In this document: one piece after another, positions 17,929 to 27,702 of the stretch | How the letters are laid out: each line of letters opens with the position of its first letter | How positions within the stretch are numbered: position 1 is the stretch's first letter | NCBI GenBank assembly: GCA_014384675.1 | Contig: JACNFK010000017.1 | Span: 1-56,084 of the forward strand | DNA from: Candidatus Thiopontia autotrophica | Lineage (GTDB): Bacteria > Pseudomonadota > Gammaproteobacteria > GCF-002020875 | DNA: 56,084 bases | Direction of reading: 5' to 3' | Position numbers and translations under genes: made by a program | The notes under the pieces: generated by a model | What the model was told of the DNA's origin: nothing | The model's input: the letters and a program-made list of their open reading frames with translations, nothing else | Database searches by the model: none

Positions 17929-18519
17929 ATGAACCTTAATCAGGCCACTTTTCTAACTAGCGCACCAAACCTCTCTCGTTGTCCACAAGGGAGTATTGCC
18001 GAGGTTGCATTTGCTGGACGCTCCAACGCTGGCAAATCCAGCGCCCTCAACCGCCTAACCGGCATCAATGGTCTGGCCAGAACAAGTAAAACCCCGGGAC
18101 GCACCCAGCTAATCAACTTTTTTTCGCTGGATGAACATCACAATCTAGTGGATCTACCTGGCTATGGGTTTGCCAAAGTTCCTCTCAAGGTGCGCCAACA
18201 GTGGCAGCAGGATCTAGGGAAATACCTGCGAGAACGTGAGGCGCTGCGTGGAGTTATCGTCCTTATGGATATTCGTCATCCCATGACTGATAATGACCGA
18301 CAGATGGTAGAGTGGAGTCGCTGGAGTGGTTTTCCACTCCATATCCTGCTCACCAAGGCTGACAAGCTAAAGCGTGGGGCAGCAATGAACTCTCTACTGA
18401 AGGTGCAAAAAATCATCGATCATGAATTTCCCGGTGTTACTGCACAGATCTTTTCTGCTACCAAGGGGGCGGGGGTGGATGAGGCCCGCAGAATTATCCT
18501 GGGGTGGCTAACAGAGTAA
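17929..18519 (+). CDS. engB: Ribosome biogenesis GTPase EngB (YihA)
   Basis: EngB is an essential TRAFAC-class GTPase that acts in assembly of the 50S subunit. All G motifs are visible: G1 GRSNAGKSS (about residues 30-38), the switch I Thr in [13 protein letters not shown]3 [11 protein letters not shown]4 TKAD in [11 protein letters not shown], and G5 in [12 protein letters not shown]. The N-terminus [17 protein letters not shown] matches the family, so the ATG at 17929 is secure even though it lacks a ribosome site. Length 196 aa. It is divergent from the cytochrome gene and convergent with polA (23 bp between stops), as in many gammaproteobacteria. Confidence 0.97.
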   Translation: MNLNQATFLTSAPNLSRCPQGSIAEVAFAGRSNAGKSSALNRLTGINGLARTSKTPGRTQLINFFSLDEHHNLVDLPGYGFAKVPLKVRQQWQQDLGKYLREREALRGVIVLMDIRHPMTDNDRQMVEWSRWSGFPLHILLTKADKLKRGAAMNSLLKVQKIIDHEFPGVTAQIFSATKGAGVDEARRIILGWLTE

Positions 18520-18542
18520 AAGAGCAAAAAATCAGAGAAAAC

Positions 18543-21251
18543 TTAGTGTGCATCATCCCAGTTTGGTCCGCTACCAATATCAACTATCAGCGGCACATCC
18601 AGAACTGCTGCTGTCTCCATCTTCTTTCGCACCATAGAGATTAGCAAATCACGCTTGTCGCTCTCTACCTCAAATACCAGCTCATCGTGAACCTGCATAA
18701 TCATTTGTGCAGTGGGATTATCCTCTAATAGCGCACCATCAACAGCAATCATTGCACGCTTAATAATGTCTGCAGCTGTCCCCTGCATTGGGGCATTGAT
18801 TGCTGTTCTCTCTGCATACTGTCTGCGCTGACCATTTTTAGAGGTAATATCAGGAAGATAGAGCCTGCGCCCAAACAAGGTCTCCACATAACCCTGGTCA
18901 CGCGCCTTCTCCTGGGTCTCATCCATATACTGCCTTACTCCTGGATAACGATCAAAATAGAGATCGATGTAACTTTGTGCTGCACCACGACTAATACCCA
19001 GCTGCCTTGCCAGACCAAATGCCGACATGCCGTAGATTAATCCAAAATTAATAGCTTTTGCGCTACGACGCTGATCTGCTGTTACCTGTTGTGGATCAAC
19101 CGCAAAAACCTCCGAGGCGGTAGCTTGATGAATATCCTTCCCTTCACGAAACGCCTCCAACAACCCCGTGTCTCCAGACAGATGGGCCATAATGCGCAGT
19201 TCAATCTGAGAGTAGTCAGCTGCCACCAGCACATAGCCCTCACCTGCAACAAAGGCTTGACGAATTCGTCTTCCCTCTTTGGTTCTGATCGGGATGTTCT
19301 GCAGATTTGGATCAGATGATGATAGCCTTCCTGTCACAGCTACCGCCTGATGGTATGAGGTATGAACTCTTCCGGTTCTTGAGTTTATCTGTTGCGGCAG
19401 CTTGTCTGTATATGTTGATTTCAGCTTGCTCATGCTGCGATGCTGCAGAATCAACTGGGGCAGTCGATAGTCCTGCGCCAACTCCTGTAGCACTGCCTCA
19501 GCAGTAGAGGGCTGTCCCTTTGGGGTTTTCTTTAATATTGGTAACCCCTGCTTTTCATAAAGAATCGCCTGAATCTGCTTGGGTGAGGAGAGGTTAAATT
19601 CATCACCAGACTCAATAAAGGCTTCCTGCTCAATCTCCAGTATGCTTTTTGCCAGCTCCTGACTCTGCCGCTGCAACATTGCTACATCAATGGCCACACC
19701 ATTACGCTCAACTCTGGATAACACCTCCAGCAGAGGCATCTCAACCTCTCTGAAAAGCCTCTCCTGCTCACCCTCCAGTCTTGGCCATAGCTCCTGATGG
19801 AGACGTAGCGTCACTTCTGCATCCTCTGCTGCATATGGGGCCGCCTGCGCGACAGGAACATCATCAAATCGGAGCTGTTTTTTGCCTTTCCCTGCCACCT
19901 CCTCATAAGAGATTGTCTTGTGGCCAAGATATTTTAGTGCCAGAGAGTCCATATCATGGCGTGTTGCACTGCTGTCAATTACATATGACTCGAGCATGGT
20001 ATCGAAGGCAATTCCACGTAACTGAACTCCATGGTTGAAAAACAGGGTGGCGTCATATTTCAGATTTTGCCCAACCTTGAGCTGTGATGGATCCTCCAGG
20101 AGAGGGCGCAACTGCTCCAGAACTATCTCCCGATTCAACTGTTGTGGTGACTCAAGGTCATGGTGTGCCAGGGGAAGATAAGCGGCATGTCCGGGCTCAA
20201 CTGCAAACGACACCCCTACAAGCTCTGCCTCCATGGAACGGAGGCTTGTCGTCTCTGTATCAATTGCAAAAAGCTCTGACTGTTTTAGCCGCTGCATCCA
20301 CTCTTCCAACTGTTGCTCGGTAAAAATGGTATCAACCAGAAGATCTGTGGTTGCTTGTGAATTCTGATCTGCCGATTCACCCTGCAGACTTTCACTGCTA
20401 TCCGAGAGATCCGCAAGCCATCGCTTGAACTCCATTTCGCTGTAGAGCTGATGTAGCAGATGCTCATCAGGATCTTGTGGTACCAGATCAGAATATGTGG
20501 CCCCCAGATCAATATCACAACGAATTGTTACCAATTCACGTGAGAGTGGGAGTTGCTCAAGAGCAGCGCGTAAATTTTCCCCGGCCTTGCCACCAACCTC
20601 ATCAGCCCTGGCAATAATCTCATCCAGAGAACCAAACTGCTCAAGCCACTTCACCGCTGTCTTGGGTCCAACCTTTGATACCCCTGGTACGTTGTCCGAG
20701 GTATCACCAACCAGGGTCAGATAATCAATTATCTGATCCGGCCGCACCCCAAACTTCTCTACCACACCATCTGACCCCATCAATGTGTGAGTCATGGTGT
20801 TTATCAGGGTGACATCGGGTCCAACCAACTGAGCCATATCCTTGTCTCCGGTCGATATCAGTACTGGGACATTGTCAGCCTCAGCCTGCCGTGACAGTGT
20901 CCCAATAACATCATCAGCCTCCACCCCTTCGTGCACTATCAACGGAAGCCCCAGCGCCTCTATGATTGCATGCAGTGGGGCAATCTGGCTGCTAAGATCA
21001 TCCGGCATAGGTGGCCTGTTTGCCTTGTATTGTGGATAGAGATCATTACGAAAAGTCTTCCCTTTGGCATCAAATACAACTGCAACCTGTTGTGGCCGAT
21101 ATTCATCCAACAAACTTCTCAACATATTGATTACACCGTAGACAGCACCGGTTGGCTGGCCTTTGGAGTTGGCAAGAGGTGGCAGTGCATGAAAAGCTCT
21201 GTATAGATAAGATGATCCGTCCACCAGGATCAGTTGCGGAGATTGTGTCAT
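18543..21251 (-). CDS. polA: DNA polymerase I
   Basis: Family A polymerase of 902 aa for repair and Okazaki-fragment maturation. Three domains are intact. The 5'-3' flap nuclease spans residues 1-290 (LVDGSSYLYRAFHALPPL, GVEADDVIGTL, LVGDTSDNVPGV). The 3'-5' exonuclease has its metal residues in FAIDTETTSL, VGQNLKYDATLF and YAAEDAEVT, so proofreading should be active. The polymerase domain has SSDPNLQNIPIRT, AADYSQIELRIMAHLS, RRSAKAINFGLIYGMS and MQVHDELVFEV. It is divergent from the DUF2782-thrB pair. The start ATG is 21251. Confidence 0.98.
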   Translation of the reverse strand: MTQSPQLILVDGSSYLYRAFHALPPLANSKGQPTGAVYGVINMLRSLLDEYRPQQVAVVFDAKGKTFRNDLYPQYKANRPPMPDDLSSQIAPLHAIIEALGLPLIVHEGVEADDVIGTLSRQAEADNVPVLISTGDKDMAQLVGPDVTLINTMTHTLMGSDGVVEKFGVRPDQIIDYLTLVGDTSDNVPGVSKVGPKTAVKWLEQFGSLDEIIARADEVGGKAGENLRAALEQLPLSRELVTIRCDIDLGATYSDLVPQDPDEHLLHQLYSEMEFKRWLADLSDSSESLQGESADQNSQATTDLLVDTIFTEQQLEEWMQRLKQSELFAIDTETTSLRSMEAELVGVSFAVEPGHAAYLPLAHHDLESPQQLNREIVLEQLRPLLEDPSQLKVGQNLKYDATLFFNHGVQLRGIAFDTMLESYVIDSSATRHDMDSLALKYLGHKTISYEEVAGKGKKQLRFDDVPVAQAAPYAAEDAEVTLRLHQELWPRLEGEQERLFREVEMPLLEVLSRVERNGVAIDVAMLQRQSQELAKSILEIEQEAFIESGDEFNLSSPKQIQAILYEKQGLPILKKTPKGQPSTAEAVLQELAQDYRLPQLILQHRSMSKLKSTYTDKLPQQINSRTGRVHTSYHQAVAVTGRLSSSDPNLQNIPIRTKEGRRIRQAFVAGEGYVLVAADYSQIELRIMAHLSGDTGLLEAFREGKDIHQATASEVFAVDPQQVTADQRRSAKAINFGLIYGMSAFGLARQLGISRGAAQSYIDLYFDRYPGVRQYMDETQEKARDQGYVETLFGRRLYLPDITSKNGQRRQYAERTAINAPMQGTAADIIKRAMIAVDGALLEDNPTAQMIMQVHDELVFEVESDKRDLLISMVRKKMETAAVLDVPLIVDIGSGPNWDDAH

Positions 21252-21350
21252 AAGGGTTGTAAATATAAGTTACTACAGGAACTCTGAGTCAATTTGTCGT
21301 ATCATCATACCAATAAAGAGCCCGTTGAATAAGTCATATGGGCTGCCCTT

Positions 21351-21369
21351 TTCATGCCAACAGCATGAA
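21351..21369. repeat. 19-bp inverted repeat in the polA / DUF2782 divergent region
   Basis: TTCATGC, a 5-nt CAACA spacer and GCATGAA form a perfect inverted repeat between the divergent polA and DUF2782 genes. It could be an operator or a short hairpin; no regulator can be assigned. Confidence 0.5.
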
Positions 21370-21404
21370 CCGAAATAAACAACGTGAATATTCAAAGATC
21401 AACC

Positions 21405-21728
21405 ATGGCCCGACTATTTTTCAGCCTGTTTCTGCTTATCCAGTTTCCGCTTATCCATGCAGACCCGAATCCAGTCTCTACTACCCCTCCCGCCATGATC
21501 ACCATCACCCCGCCTGATTTACCGAAATCAATCTCGCTGGAAGATGAATTAAAGAGAGATGCTAAACCCGCAACACCAACGGGCAAACACTCTTACTTTC
21601 TAAGCGACCCAAATGAGGCTGCCTACCTGGAATTTAAACAGGATGATACATCTCCATCTCTCCAGGCCCCACGATGGGAGCTATTTCGCTGGGAATCATC
21701 AACAGATAATAACTCGGACAATCGCTAA
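21405..21728 (+). CDS. DUF2782 family small exported protein
   Basis: A 107-aa protein from the ATG at 21405; GTG at 21384 would add seven residues. The N-terminus MARLFFSLFLLIQFPLIHA is a signal peptide, probably cut before DPNP. The mature part is Pro/Thr-rich, then charged, and ends with HSYFLSDPNEAAYLEF and APRWELFRW, which resemble the DUF2782 ending (YYLIDADGDG and VPSWVLFRW in Pseudomonas). Its position also fits: DUF2782 genes sit between polA and thrB. Its stop overlaps the thrB start (TAATG). The function is unknown; a periplasmic role follows only from the signal peptide. Confidence 0.68.
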   Translation: MARLFFSLFLLIQFPLIHADPNPVSTTPPAMITITPPDLPKSISLEDELKRDAKPATPTGKHSYFLSDPNEAAYLEFKQDDTSPSLQAPRWELFRWESSTDNNSDNR

Positions 21729-22663
21729 TGTCTGTCTATACAACTGTCTCACAGGATGAGCTTGTCGAACTAATGGGGCAGTACAGTGTAGGAGAGCTAA
21801 TCTCATATGAGGGCATTCAGGCCGGAATCGAGAACACCAACTATTTTGTATCCACTACAGATGGTGAATTTGTTCTAACCATCTTTGAACAGTTGGAGTG
21901 GGAAGAGCTACCATATTTTCTCGACATTATGGCCTTTCTGGCTGAACACAAGGTGCCTAGCGCACACCCAATTGCTGACAAGAGCGGAGAATATCTTCGC
22001 AAGTTTCTTGGCAAACCAGCTGCCCTTGTTCAGCGTCTTAATGGTCGTAGCGTGGATTATCCGAATCAGGAACAATGTGCTGCACTTGGCAAGGCCCTGG
22101 GGCGAATGCACTCCATGGCTCACAACTTTAGTGGACACCGAGAGAACCCTCGCGGCATCCGCTGGTGTCGGGAGACGATTCAGATAATTGCAGAAAAAAT
22201 GGGGAGTGATGATAAACAGCTGCTTGAAGAGGAGCTACAGTTTCAATCAGTCTCAAAACGCGGCGAGCTCCCACAGGGCATAATCCATGCTGACCTGTTC
22301 AGAGATAATGCCCTTTTTGTTGGTGAACAACTAACAGGCATCATCGACTTCTATTATGCATGTAATGATGCCCTGCTCTACGATGTCGCAATAACCGTTA
22401 ATGACTGGTGTACAGGTCATGATGGATCTATCAACAGCGCCAGATATAGCTCATTTTTAACGCACTATCGCGAACAACGCCCTGTTACTGAAGAAGAATA
22501 CCAACTCTGGCCAACAATGTTGCGTGCAGCAGCACTACGTTTCTGGCTCTCCAGGCTACAAGACCTGCACTTTCCGCGCCCAGGAGAGATGACTCATACC
22601 AAAGATCCAGACGCATTTCGGCAGATCATGGTATGGCATAGAGATAATCCTCTATCACTCTGA
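21728..22663 (+). CDS. thrB: Homoserine kinase (aminoglycoside-phosphotransferase fold)
   Basis: This ThrB phosphorylates homoserine on the way to threonine. It belongs to the protein-kinase-like (APH/choline kinase) type found in pseudomonads and many purple bacteria, not the GHMP type of E. coli. Key segments are the N-terminal MSVYTTVSQDELVELMGQY, IENTNYFVSTTDGEFVLTIFE, the catalytic loop GIIHADLFRDNALF and the metal-binding DFYYACND. Length 311 aa. The ATG at 21728 overlaps the DUF2782 stop by one base, so the two are translationally linked. Threonine-pathway partners (hom, thrC) are not in the window. Confidence 0.94.
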   Translation: MSVYTTVSQDELVELMGQYSVGELISYEGIQAGIENTNYFVSTTDGEFVLTIFEQLEWEELPYFLDIMAFLAEHKVPSAHPIADKSGEYLRKFLGKPAALVQRLNGRSVDYPNQEQCAALGKALGRMHSMAHNFSGHRENPRGIRWCRETIQIIAEKMGSDDKQLLEEELQFQSVSKRGELPQGIIHADLFRDNALFVGEQLTGIIDFYYACNDALLYDVAITVNDWCTGHDGSINSARYSSFLTHYREQRPVTEEEYQLWPTMLRAAALRFWLSRLQDLHFPRPGEMTHTKDPDAFRQIMVWHRDNPLSL

Positions 22664-22884
22664 CAGCCTGTGGATAACTTTGTGTATAGAATAGATTCAA
22701 CGAATTCCTGTAGTTGAACAGAGAAAGCATGTCGTAGCTTCCTGATATATCGGACAAAAAATAATTCGATAGATAACAATGAATTACATATTATTCTGCT
22801 TTTCTAATAGATATAGAACTTATGGCGCCATCAGTTTTTTCTTGGCTCGCCAAGCTGTTGATATTGTGAATAACGCTATGAATA

Positions 22885-23778
22885 ATGAGTGAGTTACTGA
22901 AGATAGTTACCACTCAGCTTGCAGAACACCTGCGAACTGTAATGGAATACAGATCTCACGAATCAATATCTGGAGGTGATATCAACCAGACATTTATTCT
23001 GGAAACCTCCACCTCAGAACAGTTTTTTGTAAAAGCAAACAGGGCAGAGCTGCTTGACATGTTTCTGGCAGAGTTTGCTGCGCTGGAAGAGATAAAAAGC
23101 AGCAATACACTACTAACCCCATTACCAATACTTGCAGGAAGTGCTGGAGACAGTGCCTTTCTGGTAATGGATTTTATTGAGATGGCGGGAGCCTCAGAAA
23201 CATCCGAAGAGGTTCTGGGACATGGCTTGGCGGAGATGCACAAGGTTACAAAACCAAAGTTTGGCTGGGATCGTAACAACACCATAGGCTCAACAAAACA
23301 GATCAACCGACAGGAGTCATCCTGGGGGAAATTTTGGAAAGATCACCGTATTGCTCCTCAGCTCCAGTGGGCCGCACAACAAGGCGCTGCCCCCTCTATT
23401 ATTGAAAATGGTAGACAGCTACTTGCACAGATAGAGTCGATTCTTGTGGATCACAATACCATCCCATCTCTGCTACATGGAGACCTCTGGGGAGGAAACT
23501 GGTCAACCACAAAAATCGGGGATCCAATTATCTATGACCCTGCACTCTACTATGGTGATCGCGAAACCGACCTGGCAATGACAGAGCTGTTTGGTGGCTT
23601 CTCCAACCGCTTCTACAATGCCTATAATGAGAGCTGGACTCTAAGCCCAGGGTACACATCGAGAAAAGATCTCTACAATCTCTATCACATACTCAACCAC
23701 TTCAACCTGTTTGGAGGGGGGTATGGTCGACAGGCAGAGAACCTGATGGAGAGGATTTTACAAAACCGATATCAGTAA
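22885..23778 (+). CDS. Fructosamine kinase family protein
   Basis: A kinase-like protein of 297 aa in the fructosamine/ketosamine-3-kinase family (PF03881). Bacterial members phosphorylate protein-bound or free ribulosamine/fructosamine adducts, helping to remove early glycation products. Motifs are the Gly-rich start SGGDINQTFIL, the catalytic Lys in FFVKANRAELLDMF, the catalytic loop LLHGDLWGGNW and metal Asp in IIYDPALYYGDRETDLAM. The ATG at 22885 lies after a 221-bp AT-rich gap that holds no other gene. It faces adk in the same direction 174 bp upstream. The actual substrate here is unknown. Confidence 0.93.
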   Translation: MSELLKIVTTQLAEHLRTVMEYRSHESISGGDINQTFILETSTSEQFFVKANRAELLDMFLAEFAALEEIKSSNTLLTPLPILAGSAGDSAFLVMDFIEMAGASETSEEVLGHGLAEMHKVTKPKFGWDRNNTIGSTKQINRQESSWGKFWKDHRIAPQLQWAAQQGAAPSIIENGRQLLAQIESILVDHNTIPSLLHGDLWGGNWSTTKIGDPIIYDPALYYGDRETDLAMTELFGGFSNRFYNAYNESWTLSPGYTSRKDLYNLYHILNHFNLFGGGYGRQAENLMERILQNRYQ

Positions 23779-23853
23779 TTTCTTATCCGCCCATTGAAAA
23801 CCTCAACTGGCAATCAACCCCTTATTAATCCGATAATTAACCAGCTCTTGTGA

Positions 23854-24588
<735 letters not shown>

Positions 24589-24605
24589 ACAACATCTTCC
24601 TGAAA

Positions 24606-24637
24606 ACAAAAAAGCCGCTCAATGAGCGGCTTTTTTG
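24606..24637. terminator. Bidirectional intrinsic terminator after adk
   Basis: AAGCCGCTC and GAGCGGCTT pair around a 3-nt AAT loop with an A run before and a T run after. It ends adk (+). Read from the other strand it also stops transcription coming from the arsJ side. Confidence 0.92.
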
Positions 24638-24813
24638 TTGATGTGATTACAGGCGATGCCGGCTTTGACAAAACCGATGACATAGATCACGAGCAACAGG
24701 ACGCAGATCTTGGCGACGTCCATTACGAAGAAATGTAGTACAGCACCCCAGTGGCTTGCTGGTGACAAGGCCAACCCCTGATAAACGAGCAAACTGGCCA
24801 GTTGCTCAAACAA
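24619..24813 (-). pseudogene. Truncated 5' remnant of a COG0701/DUF318 permease
   Basis: Just after the arsJ stop, a frame starting at TTG 24813 (GGAG ribosome site inside the end of arsJ) reads FEQLASLLVYQGLALSPAS followed by HWGAVLHFFVMDVAKICVLL and VIYVIGFVKAGI. This matches the N-terminus of the larger COG0701 permeases, which begin with a LVYxxLGLxPxSxxGxALxFFxxDxxKI pattern. After about 53 residues the similarity ends and the frame runs into the adk terminator, stopping at 24619. A full permease has well over 300 residues, so only the first membrane helix remains. I read it as a gene cut when the module was inserted or deleted next to adk. Confidence 0.6.
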
Positions 24814-24817
24814 TGGT

Positions 24818-26029
24818 TTATTCTCCGGCAGTAGATTGGACAGAAGGAAGCGCAAAGGAAAGCATGGCAGCAGCCAACACGAAACCCGATGACAGCCACA
24901 GACAGCCCTCCAGTCCATACGTCTGGTAGATCAACCCGGATAAGACCGTGCCCGCCAGACGGCCACCGGCATTGGCCATGTAGTAAAATCCGACGTTCAT
25001 CGACACCTGGTCATGATCGGAATAGGCCAAAATCAGGTAGGAGTGCACCGCCGAATTGATCGCAAAGACAATACCGAACAGAATCAACCCTGTGACCAGC
25101 ACAGTTTCAATTGGCCAGCCCCGCTGCATTGCAATGACAATACCGGCTGGAAATACCGCCAGCACAAAAGCCAAGAATCTTGCAGTTCCTCCACCAGGCC
25201 CCTGTCCATGATGACTACGCCGCAGTAGTTTTGGTGCTGACGCCTGTACAAACCCATAACCGATGACCCAGGCTGCCATAAAAGTACCCACGCCGGTCAC
25301 TGACCAGCCAGCCACTTCCACCAGAAACACCGGCAAGGCCACGACAAACCACACATCGCGTGAACCAAACAGGAAAAAACGCGCTGCCGACAGCCAATTG
25401 ATCGCGGGCACTTTGGAAAACACCTGGGTAAACTTCGGTTTGGACGTCATCTTGCCAACACCCGAAGGCAGCATGACCGCCGTAATGATCAGCACGACAA
25501 ACAGCATGCATGCCAACACAATCAAAGCACCGCGAAAGCCGATCCATTCAAGCAATGCAGCACCCACGAAAAAACCACCGCCCTTGAGCGCGTTTTTAGA
25601 ACCGGTCAGAACGGCCACCCATTTAAACAGCTTTGACTCACCACCATCACCGGCAATAAGTTTTACCGAGGCCTTGGCAGACATCTTGTTCAGGTCCTTG
25701 GCAATGCCGGACAAGGCCTGTGCCGCCATCACATAGACCACCGATAACCAGGCATCCGGCACGGTAAGCATCGCCAGCGCTACCACCTGCATCCCCATCC
25801 CGATGTTCATTGTCAGGTTAAGACCGATGCGCGCCCCGAGCCAACCGCCGACCAGGTTGGTGACCATGCCGAAAAACTCGTAGAAGAGAAACAGCATCGC
25901 CACTTCGAACGGCGAATAACCCAGCAGGTGGAAATACAGCACTACCAGCATGCGGATGGCGCCGTCGGTAACGGTGAAGGCCCAGTAGCCCCCCGTTACA
26001 ACCAGGTAATGACGAATAGACTGTTGCAT
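24818..26029 (-). CDS. arsJ: ArsJ-type organoarsenical efflux MFS transporter
   Basis: A 403-aa, about 12-helix major-facilitator transporter. The N-terminus (RHYLVVTGGYWAFTVTDGAI) and later segments such as GIAKDLNKMSAKASVKLI, FKWVAVLTGSKNALKGGGFF and LFGSRDVWFVVALPVFL are those I associate with ArsJ. In the known pathway a dedicated GAPDH makes 1-arseno-3-phosphoglycerate, which ArsJ exports. That GAPDH gene is not beside it here. An ArsR-family regulator lies upstream on the same strand, separated by a terminator. The base composition looks more GC-rich than neighbouring genes and the module sits directly behind the adk terminator, both consistent with lateral acquisition. The start ATG 26029 lacks a good ribosome site. 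Confidence 0.82.
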   Translation of the reverse strand: MQQSIRHYLVVTGGYWAFTVTDGAIRMLVVLYFHLLGYSPFEVAMLFLFYEFFGMVTNLVGGWLGARIGLNLTMNIGMGMQVVALAMLTVPDAWLSVVYVMAAQALSGIAKDLNKMSAKASVKLIAGDGGESKLFKWVAVLTGSKNALKGGGFFVGAALLEWIGFRGALIVLACMLFVVLIITAVMLPSGVGKMTSKPKFTQVFSKVPAINWLSAARFFLFGSRDVWFVVALPVFLVEVAGWSVTGVGTFMAAWVIGYGFVQASAPKLLRRSHHGQGPGGGTARFLAFVLAVFPAGIVIAMQRGWPIETVLVTGLILFGIVFAINSAVHSYLILAYSDHDQVSMNVGFYYMANAGGRLAGTVLSGLIYQTYGLEGCLWLSSGFVLAAAMLSFALPSVQSTAGE

Positions 26030-26076
26030 GATGCGCGACTATTTATAAGCTCCTCTCCACATGAGGAACACCCAAA

Positions 26077-26111
26077 TAAAAACCGGCATCCTGACTTAAC
26101 AAGATACCGGC
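26077..26111 (-). terminator. Intrinsic terminator between arsR and arsJ
   Basis: On the minus strand, CCGGTATCTTG pairs with CAGGATGCCGG (11 bp, two G-U pairs) around a TTAAGT loop, followed by TTTTTATTT. It lies just downstream of the arsR stop, so arsR and arsJ are not simply one transcript. Confidence 0.8.
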
Positions 26112-26133
26112 TCACCCTTCTCCCAAATAACCT

Positions 26134-26490
26134 TTACGTGAAGATCAGACTGCTCTCTTTCTCTGTACAGAATATCTTCTTGATCTGAGCAATAAGAGGC
26201 ATCATCTCATCGGTTTTGACTGAGCAATATATCTTGTTGTGAACTCTTCTGGATTTCACAATTCCTGCCTTTCTGAGAACCTCAACATGTTGTGAGACAT
26301 TGCTCTGAGTTGATCCAACATGTCCCAGAATATCATTGACAATCATCTCCTCATCCCCAAGAAGACATAGAATTTTCAGCCTCATAGGGTGACTCAGTGC
26401 CTGTAGCGTAGATGCCGTTTGGGTTAACTCGTCCTTGTTGTCAAACACATCGCATTTCTGCTGTGCCTGAAGATTTGATACGTCTTGCAA
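26134..26490 (-). CDS. ArsR/SmtB family winged-helix repressor
   Basis: A 118-aa homodimeric repressor type. The helix-turn-helix is visible as ILGHVGSTQSNVSQHVEVLRK followed by the wing AGIVKSRRVHNKIYCSV. The family alignment begins at LQALSHPMRLKILCLLGDEE. The arsenite-binding CxC of classic ArsR (ELCVCDL) is not there: the equivalent stretch reads EMIVNDIL. Cys is instead found in ILCLLG, IYCSV and near the C-terminus in KIFCTEKE. The first and last of these positions resemble the two cysteines of persulfide sensors such as SqrR/BigR, so the signal could be sulfide or a metalloid. The start is TTG 26490 with a GGGGGGAG ribosome site. An inverted repeat lies upstream at 26599-26616. Confidence 0.85.
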   Translation of the reverse strand: MQDVSNLQAQQKCDVFDNKDELTQTASTLQALSHPMRLKILCLLGDEEMIVNDILGHVGSTQSNVSQHVEVLRKAGIVKSRRVHNKIYCSVKTDEMMPLIAQIKKIFCTEKESSLIFT

Positions 26491-26598
26491 AATAACACTC
26501 CCCCCTCATCTGTTTGGTACCCCTCTCCACCAAAGTTTTTAAGCTCTCCTCCAGTGGTGGGGTGAGGGTATCGTACCATTAACAGCGGGCAGACCTAT

Positions 26599-26626
26599 AT
26601 ACGTAGAAATACGTATTCTGCGGTCA
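26599..26626 (-). promoter_or_regulatory. Candidate arsR promoter with overlapping operator
   Basis: On the minus strand a TTGACC -35-like element (26621-26626) is followed by a perfect inverted repeat, ATACGTA-N4-TACGTAT (26599-26616), covering the spacer and the GTATAT -10-like bases. This layout suits autorepression by the adjacent ArsR-family protein. The spacing is slightly long (18-19 bp). Confidence 0.5.
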
Positions 26627-26637
26627 AATTGACAAAA

Positions 26638-27702
26638 TCAGCTGTGGTATTGCGCGCTCAACTCATGAACAGCATCCACAAAGACTCCAGCATTTTCAGG
26701 ATCTACGTGCTGATGAATGCCGTGACCAAGATTAAATACATGGCCCGAGCCACTACCGTATCTACCAAGTATCGTAGCCACCTCTTCACGAATACGTTCT
26801 GGTGTGCCGTAGAGTACGGATGGATCCATATTTCCCTGCAGAGCCACACGATCACCAACCTGGGCACGAGCATTGCCAATATCGACTGTCCAATCCAGAC
26901 CCAATCCATCACATCCGGTATCTGCCATTGAGTCAAGCCAGAGCCCGCCACCCTTGGTAAAGAGAATAACTGGAACCTTGCGCCCATCGTTTTCGCGAGT
27001 TAGGCCGTCTACAATCTGTTGCATATACTGCAGCGAAAACTCTTTATAGGCATCGTGTGACAGTGCGCCACCCCAGCTATCGAAGACCATTACTGCTTGC
27101 GCACCAGCAGCAATCTGGGCATTTAGATAAGCTGTCACTGACTTGGCAGTTACATCAAGAATTTTGTGCAACATGGCTGGGTCGGAGTACATCATCGCCT
27201 TGGTGATGGCGTACTCCTTGCTAGACTTTCCCTCCACCATATAGGTTGCCAGAGTCCATGGGCTACCAGCAAAACCAATCAGAGGTACCCGTCCATCCAG
27301 CTCTCTGCGAATAGTGCGAACCGCATCCATCACATACTTTAGTTCACCCTCAGGGTCTGGCATAAACAGTTTGTCCACATCAGCTGCGGTACGAACAGGA
27401 CGCTCAAAATTCGGCCCCTCACCCTCGGCAAAGTAGAGCCCAAGACCCATTGCATCAGGCACTGTAAGGATATCAGAAAAGAGAATAGCAGCATCCAGAG
27501 GGAAACGTTCCAGCGGCTGAATGGTAACCTCACAGGCCAATTCGGGATTCTTGCACAGATCCATAAAACTGCCGGCCTGGGCACGAGTTGCCTTGTACTC
27601 AGGCAGATAACGTCCTGCCTGGCGCATCATCCAAACTGGGGTAACATCTACAGGCTCATGCATCAATGCACGAAGAAAACGATCATTTTTTAGTTCTGAC
27701 AT
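26638..27702 (-). CDS. hemE: Uroporphyrinogen decarboxylase
   Basis: HemE removes four carboxyl groups from uroporphyrinogen III to give coproporphyrinogen III in heme synthesis. The 354-aa product has the N-terminal signature [16 protein letters not shown] with the substrate-binding Arg, [16 protein letters not shown] with the catalytic Asp, [17 protein letters not shown], and the C-terminal [16 protein letters not shown]. The start ATG 27702 has a strong AAGGAGG site 6 nt upstream. It is downstream of rpmE with its own leader and not tightly clustered with other heme genes; hemW is about 19 kb away. Confidence 0.98.
   Translation of the reverse strand: MSELKNDRFLRALMHEPVDVTPVWMMRQAGRYLPEYKATRAQAGSFMDLCKNPELACEVTIQPLERFPLDAAILFSDILTVPDAMGLGLYFAEGEGPNFERPVRTAADVDKLFMPDPEGELKYVMDAVRTIRRELDGRVPLIGFAGSPWTLATYMVEGKSSKEYAITKAMMYSDPAMLHKILDVTAKSVTAYLNAQIAAGAQAVMVFDSWGGALSHDAYKEFSLQYMQQIVDGLTRENDGRKVPVILFTKGGGLWLDSMADTGCDGLGLDWTVDIGNARAQVGDRVALQGNMDPSVLYGTPERIREEVATILGRYGSGSGHVFNLGHGIHQHVDPENAGVFVDAVHELSAQYHS

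Noticed and set aside
24818-24918. The permease remnant extended upstream to an ATG at 24918
   Set aside because: The added part overlaps the arsJ coding sequence and shows no permease similarity; the TTG with a ribosome site fits better.
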